DNA of 36,932 nucleotides from CAYRML01 sp964425485 (GTDB taxonomy: Bacteria > Bacillota > Dehalobacteriia > UBA4068). The position numbers and the translations under genes are program-made. Shown in pieces: positions 8,041-16,569 of this stretch. The notes under the pieces were generated by a model, which saw only the letters and a list, made by a program, of their open reading frames with translations, did not search any database and had not been told where the DNA came from. Each line of letters starts with the position of its first letter. Within the stretch, counting starts at the first letter, position 1. Location of the stretch: the NCBI GenBank assembly GCA_964425485.1, contig CAYRML010000008.1, forward strand, positions 1 through 36,932, given 5' to 3'.

Positions 8041-9651
8041 ATCATAATTCACTCCTTTTTCCCAATAGTATCGTTTCACTAAAGAACACGCAATGTGAAG
8101 AACCCGAAGGTAGTTAAACTCCTTTTCATAGGCTACCGGATTAGAAGCCTTTTCTACTGCGCTTCGAACTATATCGCGTGGAATTGCCGCTCTGTCAATT
8201 ATACAAGGACGCAGACGATCGAATGCAGAAATGAGCATGGGACATTTACCGTTGCTGTTAGAACGCAGGAGTAACCGTTTATTCTGCTCCGTACCATAAA
8301 TTGCTTTTGCTGTTTCGCTTATGGACGCCATACCTTCATATCGACAGAAATGCTTGTCCTTGAAATACTCATGCTGCCAGCAACAGCTCTCTTGCCACGC
8401 ACGGATATTTTCAAGATAGCGAGAGGTTGCCAGTTCTTTATAATAGGTCATGGCAAGACGGCCAGGGGTTGCGCTGTCAAGCGACATGACTACCATCGAA
8501 GACAGATCACTCAGTTTTGTTGAATATCCATCTAGTGCTATATTGAAATCCCTGGCAGATATGTAATTGGTATCAGTTTTTTCTACTTCCCCCTCATCAA
8601 ACAGCACATCGTCGGCAATTTTCGCCTCTTCGCTTTCACTTTCAACCATCCCAATAATCGTCACAGCGTCATCGAAAAAACGTGGCATATCGTTTAAGCT
8701 ACTTTCCCATGCCACAATGCACAAGGCGTCACGCACATATCCCTGCCTGCGAATAATCCATTTTAGTGTGTTATGTATCTTTTGGGATGTTTCGTAGCCG
8801 ATAGACATTGCTTCATTGTAGCCGCTCTCTTTGTCCTTCGTTTTGAAACGACCGCGATAGGTGAAGTTTTTATCATCGTCTGAAGAAATCAAGCTTGCCT
8901 TTGTATCCCATTCACCGCGAATTTTGACGGGATTCGTCTTTGCAGTCAATACTGTATCGCCAGTCAAAAAACATATATCTGATTGTTTTTTTGTGGATAA
9001 ATAATAAGAAATAAAACTACGCTGTACGTCCTTGTCCAACCACACAGAGGTATCATTCTGCTGCGCATCGCCCAAATAAACTCGGAAGCGCACAAAGGCC
9101 TTTTCAATACGTGCGCCTTGAACTTTTTTTCTATCAGACAATATCCCATTATCATCCGAGATTAACACTTTGCTTTTCAACAAATCATCAATAGCGCTTT
9201 TCTTTAAAACATACTTGAGAACGGCGATAGCTTTTGGGTGTGCATATGTCGAGGAACACCAATTGGTTAATCCTTCTAAATATGACGGATAGCTTTTTTT
9301 AATATCATCCAACTTCCGCTTTTTCTTCTTTTCCGTTTCCCCGTCGAAATACAGGGTTACTTTATCCAAGAAGTCTCCCGCAATGTACGATAGGCTGTCG
9401 CATAAAGGTAGTGCCTTAACGCCGCTGGTTCTGCGATCTGGGTAGGGTACGATTGTTTCTGACTCTATTTTGTCAAGTGTACGAGCGTCAACAAATTTCC
9501 CCTGTCCGTCAATGATGATCTCAATTTGCGCTTTCATCGTATCATATCCCAAGGGAATCAATATCAGCGGTTTTCCATTCCACATTTCGACCTCACCAGC
9601 TCGCCAAGCGTTTGCGTCATATAGAGCACACAGGGAGGATGCCCAGCTCAT
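7630..9651 (-). CDS. cas8c: Type I-C Cascade large subunit Cas8c (Csd1)
   Basis: This 673-residue protein is the large subunit expected to recognise the PAM and start target unwinding. It starts MSWASSLCALYDANAWRAGE, typical of Csd1, and has the central region with KNIHNTL-like and SWESSLNDMP-like segments around residues 290-330. Its ATG overlaps the cas5 stop by four bases (ATGA), showing translational coupling. At 673 residues it is at the long end for the family and is uninterrupted. A second start near residue 538 probably yields the small subunit Cas11c (separate entry). No nuclease motif is expected or seen. Confidence 0.92.
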   Translation of the reverse strand: MSWASSLCALYDANAWRAGEVEMWNGKPLILIPLGYDTMKAQIEIIIDGQGKFVDARTLDKIESETIVPYPDRRTSGVKALPLCDSLSYIAGDFLDKVTLYFDGETEKKKKRKLDDIKKSYPSYLEGLTNWCSSTYAHPKAIAVLKYVLKKSAIDDLLKSKVLISDDNGILSDRKKVQGARIEKAFVRFRVYLGDAQQNDTSVWLDKDVQRSFISYYLSTKKQSDICFLTGDTVLTAKTNPVKIRGEWDTKASLISSDDDKNFTYRGRFKTKDKESGYNEAMSIGYETSQKIHNTLKWIIRRQGYVRDALCIVAWESSLNDMPRFFDDAVTIIGMVESESEEAKIADDVLFDEGEVEKTDTNYISARDFNIALDGYSTKLSDLSSMVVMSLDSATPGRLAMTYYKELATSRYLENIRAWQESCCWQHEYFKDKHFCRYEGMASISETAKAIYGTEQNKRLLLRSNSNGKCPMLISAFDRLRPCIIDRAAIPRDIVRSAVEKASNPVAYEKEFNYLRVLHIACSLVKRYYWEKGVNYDMKLDEKCTDRSYLFGRLLAVTEKVERSTFERDESRTTNAERYMQQFSRTPFRTWELIRRNTQIYLKQLKPSSREYYKNLYGEITELFEEGAFEAKKALDGKFLLGYDCQRTALKYQKNGGANNAEDELANTEREEN

Positions 9652-10400
9652 ACCCCAACCTCCTCATCCGTAAACTCTTTTAGCCCCGTGAAGTTGTCAA
9701 GTTCTTCGCCGAATGGCTTGATAGCCATTTTATGCAAAATCCGCCTGTCCTTGTCCGGTATCTCCTCCGGCTCGAGGAATTCGATGATTCCTTTTCGCAT
9801 GACTACGTGCTGAAAACGAACGCTCATGTGTCCTTTTTCAGCTTCACGAACCGCTTCATCAGCATAAGTAAAGCCGTGGAACATATATCCGAGTGCAAAC
9901 TCGTCGATGCTGTCATATACGCCTGCGCCTTCACCAAACACGCAGGGTTTCACATCGCCGTGACATTCACGGGCTCCGAGAAAAACATCTCGCCTTCCGC
10001 CGCGTTCAATCATTCTACGGGCAATATTGTGATGCTTATGCTCGTTATTCCCAGCATAATCATGGAATAATTCTGGCCTGTTTTCATTTCTGACAAAATG
10101 AGCGCGTACTTGATAGCGAACACCCTTGAGATAGGTATAAATAGAAAGGTCATTACCACCATTATAATTCTTTGTTCTAATTCCTTCTGATGCCGTTTGG
10201 ATAGGATTCATCACACGAACAGCATCGATAATCCAAATAATTGTAGGCTTCCAATACACCGATGCAAGAACGCCCTTCAGCGCCTCATAGGTTGGCGCAT
10301 AATAACTGGTCTTTTCTCCGCCTACACGCGTGATGGGGTCTGAAAACAATGCTCGGTCACCACTTACTTCAAACTCGACGGTATTGCGTTTTTTCTCCAT
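9648..10400 (-). CDS. cas5c: Type I-C crRNA-processing endonuclease Cas5c (Cas5d)
   Basis: In type I-C, Cas5 takes the place of Cas6: it cuts pre-crRNA at the repeat hairpin and then caps the 5' handle. The protein has 250 aa. Visible family motifs include DPITRVGGEKTSY (about residues 21-33), SVYWKPT (47-53), the EHKHHNIAR segment (120-128) and GGRRDVFLGAREC. By comparison with the Bacillus halodurans enzyme as I recall it, Tyr49, Lys122 and His123 correspond to the catalytic Tyr-Lys-His triad, so it should be an active processing enzyme. AAGGAGGT precedes ATG 10400. It overlaps cas8c by four bases and follows cas3 by 23 bases. Confidence 0.94.
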   Translation of the reverse strand: MEKKRNTVEFEVSGDRALFSDPITRVGGEKTSYYAPTYEALKGVLASVYWKPTIIWIIDAVRVMNPIQTASEGIRTKNYNGGNDLSIYTYLKGVRYQVRAHFVRNENRPELFHDYAGNNEHKHHNIARRMIERGGRRDVFLGARECHGDVKPCVFGEGAGVYDSIDEFALGYMFHGFTYADEAVREAEKGHMSVRFQHVVMRKGIIEFLEPEEIPDKDRRILHKMAIKPFGEELDNFTGLKEFTDEEVGV

Positions 10401-10423
10401 AATTCAACTACCTCCTTATAACA

Positions 10424-12832
10424 TTAGCTTTGAGAGCCATCACTTACTCCAAAGTCACCGTGATAATAGAGCTTCATTAAAATAAACACGCCTGCGTTCT
10501 CCTCAAATCGAACACCTGCTCCAATTTTTTGCATGGTATATTCGCTCAATTGTACCGTGTATTGCTGTAAATAGCGTAATTCCTTTTTTTTATCTGAAAT
10601 CAACCGAGCTGACAGCAGTTTTTTAATATGATGCAAGACATCATCGTTATATTCGACAATAACATCTTGTTTGCTAATATCCTCAATAACTGTAAAAGCA
10701 TCCCCGGCCTCTTTGAAGGCCTGTTTTAAAAGTACGGTCTTTGAGTCCCTGTTTCGTTTACTGCCGGAAGGATTCGTTGTTAGCAAGTCAATAATTGTAT
10801 GTTCGGGGTCATCCTTTAAAGGGAAAGCCATTTCTTTTTGTAACGGGCGATAATATTTCACATAAAATTCATCCATTGCAGCTTTGGATAAAGCGCCTCC
10901 CGGATATTGTCCTGGATTATTCCGGATGTTATAAAAAATCTCACGTGTCACTTCTTGTGCGCTTTGCAAATAACCAAGACCACCGACGTTCTCATCTCGT
11001 ATGTAAATAACCGAAACAATACCGCACCCAGTTTCACGATTTCGGTTGCAGCGTCCGGCTGCTTGTACGATGCTGTCCATGCCTGTTAGGGAGCGAATCA
11101 CGCGTCCAAACGATATATCTACTCCGGCCTCTATGAGCATTGTGCTAATACAAATTATCTTTTGCGGATTGTTTTTGTCTTCTAAGCAATCACGTATTTC
11201 TGACAATACGGCACTTCGATGCGCGGGACACATATTGGTGGATAGGTGAAACAGATGGTAGTCCTTGCTATTCTCGGTGATACTGCAAATGCATTCAAAA
11301 ACCTCGCGTGCAACCGGTTTGGTATTCACAATGGCAAGAATTGATTTCACCCCCGGCGCCTGTTCAAGGATAAAATTGGCGGCTTCCTCAACTGAAAAAC
11401 CATTTCCGCTAATGTGGTCAATTATTTGAACTCTTTTGAATGCAGTGCCATACTTTTCTTCATCAGAAATTATGCTCTTAGGGGGTAGAATCTGATAATC
11501 ATTCAACTTATCCAATAAAGGTTGGGTTGCTGAACAAAGAACAACCGCTGTGCTGCAGAAGTGCGTAAGGAAGTTCATCGCTGCATTGAATAGCTTCAAG
11601 ACCTTGATAGGTAATGCCTGAATTTCGTCAATAATGATAACCGAATCGCCCAAAGCATGTAGTCGTCGCACGTTTGATGTTTTTCCAGCGAACAACGTAT
11701 CCAAAAACTGTACTGCGGACGTGGCAATTATAGGGGATTGAGCCCAGTTTTCTGTAAGCAGTTTGTATTTCTTTTCGTCCTCACCGTTGTCAGAATCAAG
11801 CACAATATTTGAGTGATGCTTTAATACAGCATTGACATCTCCAATATACTCTGCAATTTCACCCGCATTCTGCTCCAAGATGGAGTTGAAGGGCGCAATA
11901 TAAAAAATATGCTTTTTGCTATAATGCTCTGCTGTTCGTAACGCATAACGAAGTGCCGACAGTGTTTTTCCCGCACCGCAGGGAACAACAAGCCGAAACA
12001 CACCGCTCGATCCACCATCGAATTCCGCACAGGATGTTGAAATCTCAGTCCGGTAAGAATTCAGTTCAGAAGGTTCCTTTTCGGTTTGAAGCTTCATTAT
12101 TTTGGCTTCGAAATGGTTCCGATATGATTTCCACATCATCTTGCGGTCTTCGGATGATGGTATCCTCGATGGCTCAGTCGCATCCTCAAAGCAAGCGGTA
12201 TCTGTACGGTCTGCATCAACTAAAATTGACGTAAGCAATCTTTCATACATCGCCAAATAGAAATGGGATGCTCCATAACAATTTCCCAAACTGTGAAATA
12301 CTTTTATTTTGGATTGGATTACCTTAGCTTCAGCACAAGCGGCAACAAATTCGTTTTCTATTGCGCTTTTTCTGTAGTGCTCATTCACAATCCGCTCAAC
12401 AGCACTATACGAATCAGCAATGCGTGTAGAAGCCTCCAAAAAGGAAAACTTTCCATCTGTAGAAATGCAATCTCTCAACCCATGATGGCTCATAATGGCG
12501 GTTCGTACCATCTCCGCTGCGAGCTTAGCGTACAAATCCCTGGCACTTGCTAAGTTGTTCACAAACAAAGCTCCGTGGGTAGAATGAATGACTGAACCCC
12601 TTACAACATTCTCACCAGCCGAGGCTGCTTGGATATAGGCAAGGTATTCCTGTGTGTTCTTGCCGTCATCGTGATGACGACCCGCAAGCGCACAAAGACC
12701 ACCAATGTCATATAAAGAACCAATATCGTATGCAAGCTTGGCAACGCCATCATTGTGCTCGTCAACAGTCTGGATAGCTTTATCTGTTTTTCGAATATGA
12801 GCGATAAACGGGTTACCAATTGTATTCACCAT
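10424..12832 (-). CDS. cas3: Type I Cas3 nuclease-helicase
   Basis: This 802-residue effector is recruited by Cascade to nick, unwind and degrade target DNA. The N-terminal HD nuclease domain has His26, the RHHDDGK motif (52-58) and SHHGLR (115-120). The SF2 helicase domain has Walker A VPCGAGKT (283-290), the DEAD-like box DEIQ (402-405), LCSATQP and a C-terminal QAAGRCNRN motif VI. All key residues expected for activity are visible, and no frameshift is present. AGAGGTG precedes ATG 12832. It is the first gene of the operon, 97 bases downstream of the HTH gene on the same strand. Confidence 0.95.
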   Translation of the reverse strand: MVNTIGNPFIAHIRKTDKAIQTVDEHNDGVAKLAYDIGSLYDIGGLCALAGRHHDDGKNTQEYLAYIQAASAGENVVRGSVIHSTHGALFVNNLASARDLYAKLAAEMVRTAIMSHHGLRDCISTDGKFSFLEASTRIADSYSAVERIVNEHYRKSAIENEFVAACAEAKVIQSKIKVFHSLGNCYGASHFYLAMYERLLTSILVDADRTDTACFEDATEPSRIPSSEDRKMMWKSYRNHFEAKIMKLQTEKEPSELNSYRTEISTSCAEFDGGSSGVFRLVVPCGAGKTLSALRYALRTAEHYSKKHIFYIAPFNSILEQNAGEIAEYIGDVNAVLKHHSNIVLDSDNGEDEKKYKLLTENWAQSPIIATSAVQFLDTLFAGKTSNVRRLHALGDSVIIIDEIQALPIKVLKLFNAAMNFLTHFCSTAVVLCSATQPLLDKLNDYQILPPKSIISDEEKYGTAFKRVQIIDHISGNGFSVEEAANFILEQAPGVKSILAIVNTKPVAREVFECICSITENSKDYHLFHLSTNMCPAHRSAVLSEIRDCLEDKNNPQKIICISTMLIEAGVDISFGRVIRSLTGMDSIVQAAGRCNRNRETGCGIVSVIYIRDENVGGLGYLQSAQEVTREIFYNIRNNPGQYPGGALSKAAMDEFYVKYYRPLQKEMAFPLKDDPEHTIIDLLTTNPSGSKRNRDSKTVLLKQAFKEAGDAFTVIEDISKQDVIVEYNDDVLHHIKKLLSARLISDKKKELRYLQQYTVQLSEYTMQKIGAGVRFEENAGVFILMKLYYHGDFGVSDGSQS

Positions 12833-12849
12833 ATCACCTCTTGAAATTT

Positions 12850-12934
12850 ATATCTTATCTCATTTTGATGTTAGCATGATCATTATACAATTCGACCAGT
12901 CCCATAAAACGGACAATGCGATTAGTAAACTAAT
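12850..12934 (-). promoter_or_regulatory. cas3 leader with candidate -10 box and palindrome
   Basis: On the minus strand a TATAAT (12882-12887) lies about 50 bases before the cas3 start; the matching -35 position reads only GTTTTA, so the promoter looks weak or activator-dependent. Upstream of it, ATTAGT-AA-ACTAAT (12921-12934) is a perfect inverted repeat that overlaps the HTH gene stop codon and is a candidate operator. Transcription from the HTH promoter could also read into cas3, since no terminator is seen between. Confidence 0.4.
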
Positions 12935-13151
12935 AATTTTCCGCCTTTTCCGGCACGAATTCCATTATGTCTTCCACATTTACCCGCAGCGCAGAGCATA
13001 TCTTAAGCAGCACGTCCATGCTGACATTCTGGTGCTTTGACAGCTTCGCCACAGAGGATGGACTGATTTTTGCCAGCACCTGCAAATCCTGCTTGTTCAT
13101 ATCTCGGTCTATCAATAATTTCCACAGTCTTTTATAGCTTACAACCAGCAA
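12930..13151 (-). CDS. Cro/C1-type HTH regulator (phage-repressor-like)
   Basis: This is a short single-domain helix-turn-helix protein of about 73 residues, with the pattern LWKLLIDRDMNKQDLQ, SPSSVAKLSKHQNV and LLKICSALRVNVEDIMEF typical of the small Xre/YozG-like family. I place the start at TTG 13151, because GAGGTG lies 6 bases upstream. The in-frame ATG at 13172 has no ribosome site and sits only about ten bases past a perfect -10 box. It is divergent from the phage primase and co-directional with cas3, so it may control both the lysogeny-type switch and the cas operon (inference). Confidence 0.8.
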   Translation of the reverse strand: MLVVSYKRLWKLLIDRDMNKQDLQVLAKISPSSVAKLSKHQNVSMDVLLKICSALRVNVEDIMEFVPEKAENY

Positions 13152-13182
13152 TGCTGTCACCTCGCATATCATATTAAAATTT

Positions 13183-13211
13183 ATTATAGCAGAAAAACTT
13201 CGAATTTACAA
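13183..13211 (-). promoter_or_regulatory. Strong promoter of the HTH gene (possibly also cas operon)
   Basis: Read on the minus strand, TTGTAA (13206-13211) and a perfect TATAAT (13183-13188) are spaced by 17 bases. Transcription should begin around 13174-13177, which argues for translation from TTG 13151. Confidence 0.75.
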
Positions 13212-13280
13212 TGGATAGAGTGTGAATTTGGATATTATTTCCGAAATGGGCACGATTTGCTCCACTCAAAATCTCTTTCC

Positions 13281-13315
13281 GGCATCCGCAAAAACAGCGG
13301 GTGCCGTATTTTTTT
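13281..13315 (+). terminator. Rho-independent terminator in the HTH-primase intergenic region
   Basis: GGCATCCGC pairs with GCGGGTGCC (one G-T pair) around an AAAAACA loop, followed after GTA by seven T. It reads on the plus strand, where no intact gene lies upstream within the element, so it may be the tail of a deleted gene or an attenuator ahead of the primase. Confidence 0.75.
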
Positions 13316-13369
13316 GTCTTTTTTCAAATAGCAGAAAAAAGATTTGTAAATGGGTGTATAAAACGGCTT

Positions 13370-13583
13370 CTAAATCTCCGTATAGCAAGGAATAGGAAAT
13401 TACGGTCAATACATGGGGTTAATTTTTTCGGCTTGTAGTAGAGGGAAGCAGAAAATAAATTTTCCGAAATTTTCGTTCAAACCACTCATTGATCTCCATT
13501 GGGGAGTGAGGGGTAAAGAAATTTCTAAAAACACCTCCCCAAAATAGCCCCTAAATTTCCGTATGGCGAGAAGCAACAGAAAT
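13370..13583 (+). repeat. Imperfect direct repeats upstream of the phage primase
   Basis: CTAAATCTCCGTATAGCAAG (13370-13389) and CTAAATTTCCGTATGGCGAG (13551-13570) are alike, and the likeness extends to GAAAT at the end of each 31-33 base unit. Between them lie GGGGAG and CTCCCC arms and an AGAAATTTCT palindrome. Repeats just before a primase/helicase can be replication-origin iterons or operators; which one cannot be told here. Apart from these, the terminator at 13281 and the HTH promoter, I see no gene in 13152-13608. Confidence 0.4.
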
Positions 13584-13608
13584 ACAAACCTCAGAAGGAA
13601 GTGAAAAA

Positions 13609-15941
13609 ATGCAATACGACAATCTACCAAAGGAGCTGCGCGATAACGGCGTATTTTGCCTGTGGAAACACGAAGAACGCAAAGGACAAGTGAAACCTGC
13701 AAAGGTGCCTTATCAAATCAGCGGCAGGCGGGCGCAGTCAAACAATGAATGTACATTTTCCGATTACTCCGACGCAGTCGCAGTGGTGAGTAAATATGAT
13801 GGTCTGGGGCTTGGTATTTTCCGTGGCTTCAGTGCCGTGGATGTTGACCACTGTATCAATGCGGACGGTACGCTGACCGCCATCGGACAATCAGTCGTGA
13901 AGATCTTCAATGGTTGTTACATTGAGAAAAGCCCCTCCGGCACGGGTCTGCGCATCCTCTTTAAGGCAGCGGGCTTCAAATACGAAGTGGCAAAATACTA
14001 CATCAACAACAGCAAACTCGGCGTTGAGGTGTATGTGTACGGCGCGACAAGTAAATTCGTGACCGTTACGGGCAACATCTACCAACAGGGCGATGTTCTT
14101 AAAGCCGCGCCACAGCTGCAAACGCTCCTCAACACTTTTATGCTCCGAGCGATAAAGCCGAGTGAGGAATACAGTTCCGAAGAACAGCCCGCCGGGACAG
14201 CTTCCTACCTGTCAGATGACAGCGTCATAGAAAAGGCGAAAGCGGCGAAAAACGGCGCGGCGTTTGCAAAACTCTGGGAGGGCGATATCAGCGGATACCC
14301 GTCCCAGAGCGAAGCCGACCTTGCTTGCTGCTCCCACCTCGCGTTCTGGTGCGGCAGGGACACCGCGCAGATGGACAGGCTTTTCCGGTGCTGTGGTCTT
14401 TATCGTAACAAGTGGGACAGACCGCAGAGCGGCTCGACCTACGGACGCATCACCCTTGAAAAAGCGGCATCTCTCTGTTCTTCCATCTATCAGCCAGTCC
14501 TGCATACTGACGCTAATGAGGACTTTGGTATTATCGCGCCGAGGCTGGCAGAACTGAAGCCAGACAGCAACAGACGCTACGGCTGGTCGGATAACGGCGC
14601 AGGAAGACTTTTTGCGGATGTTTTCAAGCCCTACGCAAGATATGTGCCGGAGCGGAAGGTCTGGTACGTCTATGATGGCACCCGCTGGGTCACCGATATG
14701 GCGGCTCTCAAGGTAATGGAACTGTGCAAAGACCTCTCGGACGCTCTGATGACATATGCGCGCTCAGTATCCACGATGAGCATAAGCGAAAAGACTACAT
14801 TAAATATTGCGCCAAATGGCAAATACGCGGCGTTCGAATTACCGTCTTGAGTGACGCGCAGAGCGTGTATCCAATTTCAATGGAAGAATTCGATACAGAC
14901 AGATATCTGTTTAACTGCAATAACGGCACACTGGATTTACGCACCATGCAGTTCCGTGACCACAGCCCGGAGGACAGGCTCACCAAAATCGCTCCTGTGA
15001 AATATGACCCGAATGCCGTCTGTCCACGATTCACCAGCTTCATTGACGAAATTATGAGCGGTGATAGGGAAAAGGCAAAGTTTCTCCAAAAGGCTCTCGG
15101 CTATGCGGTCAGCGGGGATACCCGTTTCGAGTGTATGTTCTTCCTCTACGGCGAGACGACCAGAAACGGTAAAGGCACTCTGATGGAAAGCATTTTACGC
15201 GTGTTCGGTGATTACGGAAAAGCGGTGCGGCCGGAGACCATCGCGCTCAAGCAGTACAGTAACAGTTCCAATCCCAGCGAAGATGTCGCAAGGCTGGCAG
15301 GTGTGCGTTTTGCCAACATCTCCGAGCCGAGCCGCGGCTTGCTGCTCAATGCCGCGCAGGTAAAGAGCATGACGGGCAATGACACCTTAAATGCTTGTTT
15401 CCTGCACAAAAACTCCTTCGATTTTGCTCCGCAGTTCAAGCTGTATGTTAACACCAATTATCTGCCTGTCATCAACGACATGACGCTGTTCTCCAGTGGG
15501 CGTGTGCTGATAGTCCCTTTTGACAAGCATTTTGAGGAATGGGAGCAGGACAAGACGCTGAAAGCGGAGTTCAGCAAGTCGGAGACGCAGAGCGCCATCC
15601 TCAACTGGTTGCTTCAAGGTTACATTATGCTCCGCGAGGAGGGTTTCACCATGCCGCAGTCGGTAATTGACGCGACAAACGAATATTCTCACGACAGTAA
15701 TAAGATTCAGCTCTTCGCGGACGAGTGCCTTGAGGAGCGGGGTGATGCCGATGTTAAGACCGCCGAGGTGTACGCAGCCTACCGCGAATGGTGTGGTGTC
15801 AACGGCTGCTACCCAGAGAGCAACCGCAACTTCAATCAAGCGCTGCGCTCCTTCGGCACCGTCATACGCAAGCGCCCCGCCGATGGTGGGGAGAAGACCA
15901 CACTGCTCATCGGCTATAGTCTGAAAAAGGTGCTTTTATGA
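13609..15941 (+). pseudogene. Phage/plasmid primase-helicase (D5/P4 type), frameshifted
   Basis: Two overlapping frames together encode a protein of about 777 residues. The first (13609-14850) has a primase-polymerase-like domain: AVDVDHC with its DxD metal motif, EKSPSGTGLRILF and VEVYVYG...FVTVTGN. The second (open from 14724 to 15941) has the DUF/D5 N-terminal segment (FNCNNGTLDLRT) and an SF3 helicase with Walker A GETTRNGKGT (nt 15150-15179), a B motif around ANISEP and KLYVNTNYLP near motif C. Homology crosses frames near 14760-14785, consistent with one lost base. AGAAGGAAG precedes ATG 13609. It would have replicated the element; now it is probably inactive unless the shift is a sequencing error. 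Confidence 0.8.
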
Positions 15942-15951
15942 CGGGGCACTC

Positions 15952-16021
15952 TGTGGCAAGAAATTATGGTTATTCCCTATAGAAAAACGATATCAAAGAA
16001 TAACCGTAAAAACCTGCCACA
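15952..16021 (+). repeat. Nested inverted repeats after the primase
   Basis: TGTGGCA (15952-15958) pairs with TGCCACA (16015-16021), and inside it ATGGTTATTC (15966-15975) pairs with GAATAACCGT (15998-16007) with one G-T pair. The 22-base centre is AT-rich. There is no T run, so this is not a standard terminator; it may be a structured RNA, protein-binding site or replication structure of the phage. Confidence 0.45.
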
Positions 16022-16053
16022 AGTGTTCCCAAAGCGAAAAGGAGGTGGTGCTT

Positions 16054-16191
16054 ATGCTTGTACGGACATGGCATTTGGACGAATGCGGACTGTGACTGTT
16101 CGGCACATCTTCGGTGTTCTTTGGAACATACGGAGAGGCAATGGAATACTGCAAAAAGCGCTTTTTAAGCAGGAGCGGCAGGCCGCTATGA
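16054..16191 (+). pseudogene. Small phage ORF interrupted by an in-frame TGA
   Basis: A very strong AAAGGAGGTGG site precedes ATG 16054, and the frame reads MLVRTWHLDECGL, then TGA (16093), then 31 more plausible codons (GTSSVFFGTYGEAMEYCKK) to TGA 16189. The unbroken look on both sides of the stop suggests a 45-residue phage protein with a nonsense change. Alternatively only the 13-residue peptide is made. I do not recognise the family. Confidence 0.35.
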
Positions 16192-16206
16192 GGATTAGAG
16201 GCAATT

Positions 16207-16434
16207 ATGCGAATCACAAAGCATTTCAAAGATTTCGTTTTCCGCAAATGTAAACACAGTACCTACGGAACGATGCACCTGGTAAGAGCTAACAGCGGGC
16301 CTGTTACGGTAACAAAGGAAATCCGTTACAGCATCGCAAGAGGTGCTTCAACGGTACACATCAACAGCTACCCAGACCTTGCGGAGTTCTGCAAAAAAGG
16401 CGGTTACAAAGCAACAGATGGAAAAAAGCTGTAG
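16207..16434 (+). CDS. Hypothetical small phage protein (75 aa)
   Basis: I do not recognise this 75-residue protein. It is basic and soluble-looking, beginning MRITKHFKDFVF, with TYGTMHLVRANS and a C-terminal PDLAEFCKKGGYKATDGKKL region. AGAGG lies about six bases before ATG 16207. It lies between the primase remnant and a terminator at 16446, in the usual place of small phage accessory genes. Confidence 0.5.
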   Translation: MRITKHFKDFVFRKCKHSTYGTMHLVRANSGPVTVTKEIRYSIARGASTVHINSYPDLAEFCKKGGYKATDGKKL

Positions 16435-16445
16435 TCACGCGCCCG

Positions 16446-16475
16446 GTGGGGGTGAGCAAATCCCCACAGTTTTTT
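16446..16475 (+). terminator. Rho-independent terminator before the capsid remnant
   Basis: GTGGGG (16446-16451) pairs with CCCCAC (16462-16467) across a ten-base loop, and six T follow at 16470. It ends the early-gene transcript that starts with the primase. Confidence 0.7.
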
Positions 16476-16569
16476 ATCTCGGACAGCAGCGTGGGGCTTC
16501 GTACACAAAAACGCGGTTTCAAACGGGGTATATGCCCCAAATCCAAACAAAATTTAGGAGGTTACAACT

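Noticed and set aside
12885..12920. Degenerate repeat-like sequence (TTTTATGGGAC...GGTCGAATTG, minus strand) in the cas3 leader, as in crRNA-like regulators
   Set aside because: Resemblance to type I-C repeats is loose, the stem is only four base pairs and the sequence overlaps the promoter. Without the repeat of the host array this cannot be supported.
6583..13608. Possible CRISPR array near the cas genes
   Set aside because: I read 6583-6707 and 12833-13608 for a repeated 30-37 base unit with regular spacing and for a type I-C-like repeat ending in GGATTGAAA. None is present; the only repeats are the hairpin at 6645 and a two-copy imperfect motif.
15966..16253. 95-codon open frame after the primase
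   Set aside because: It covers the nested inverted repeat and the strong ribosome site at 16038 in a frame different from the small phage ORFs, and shows no protein-like pattern.
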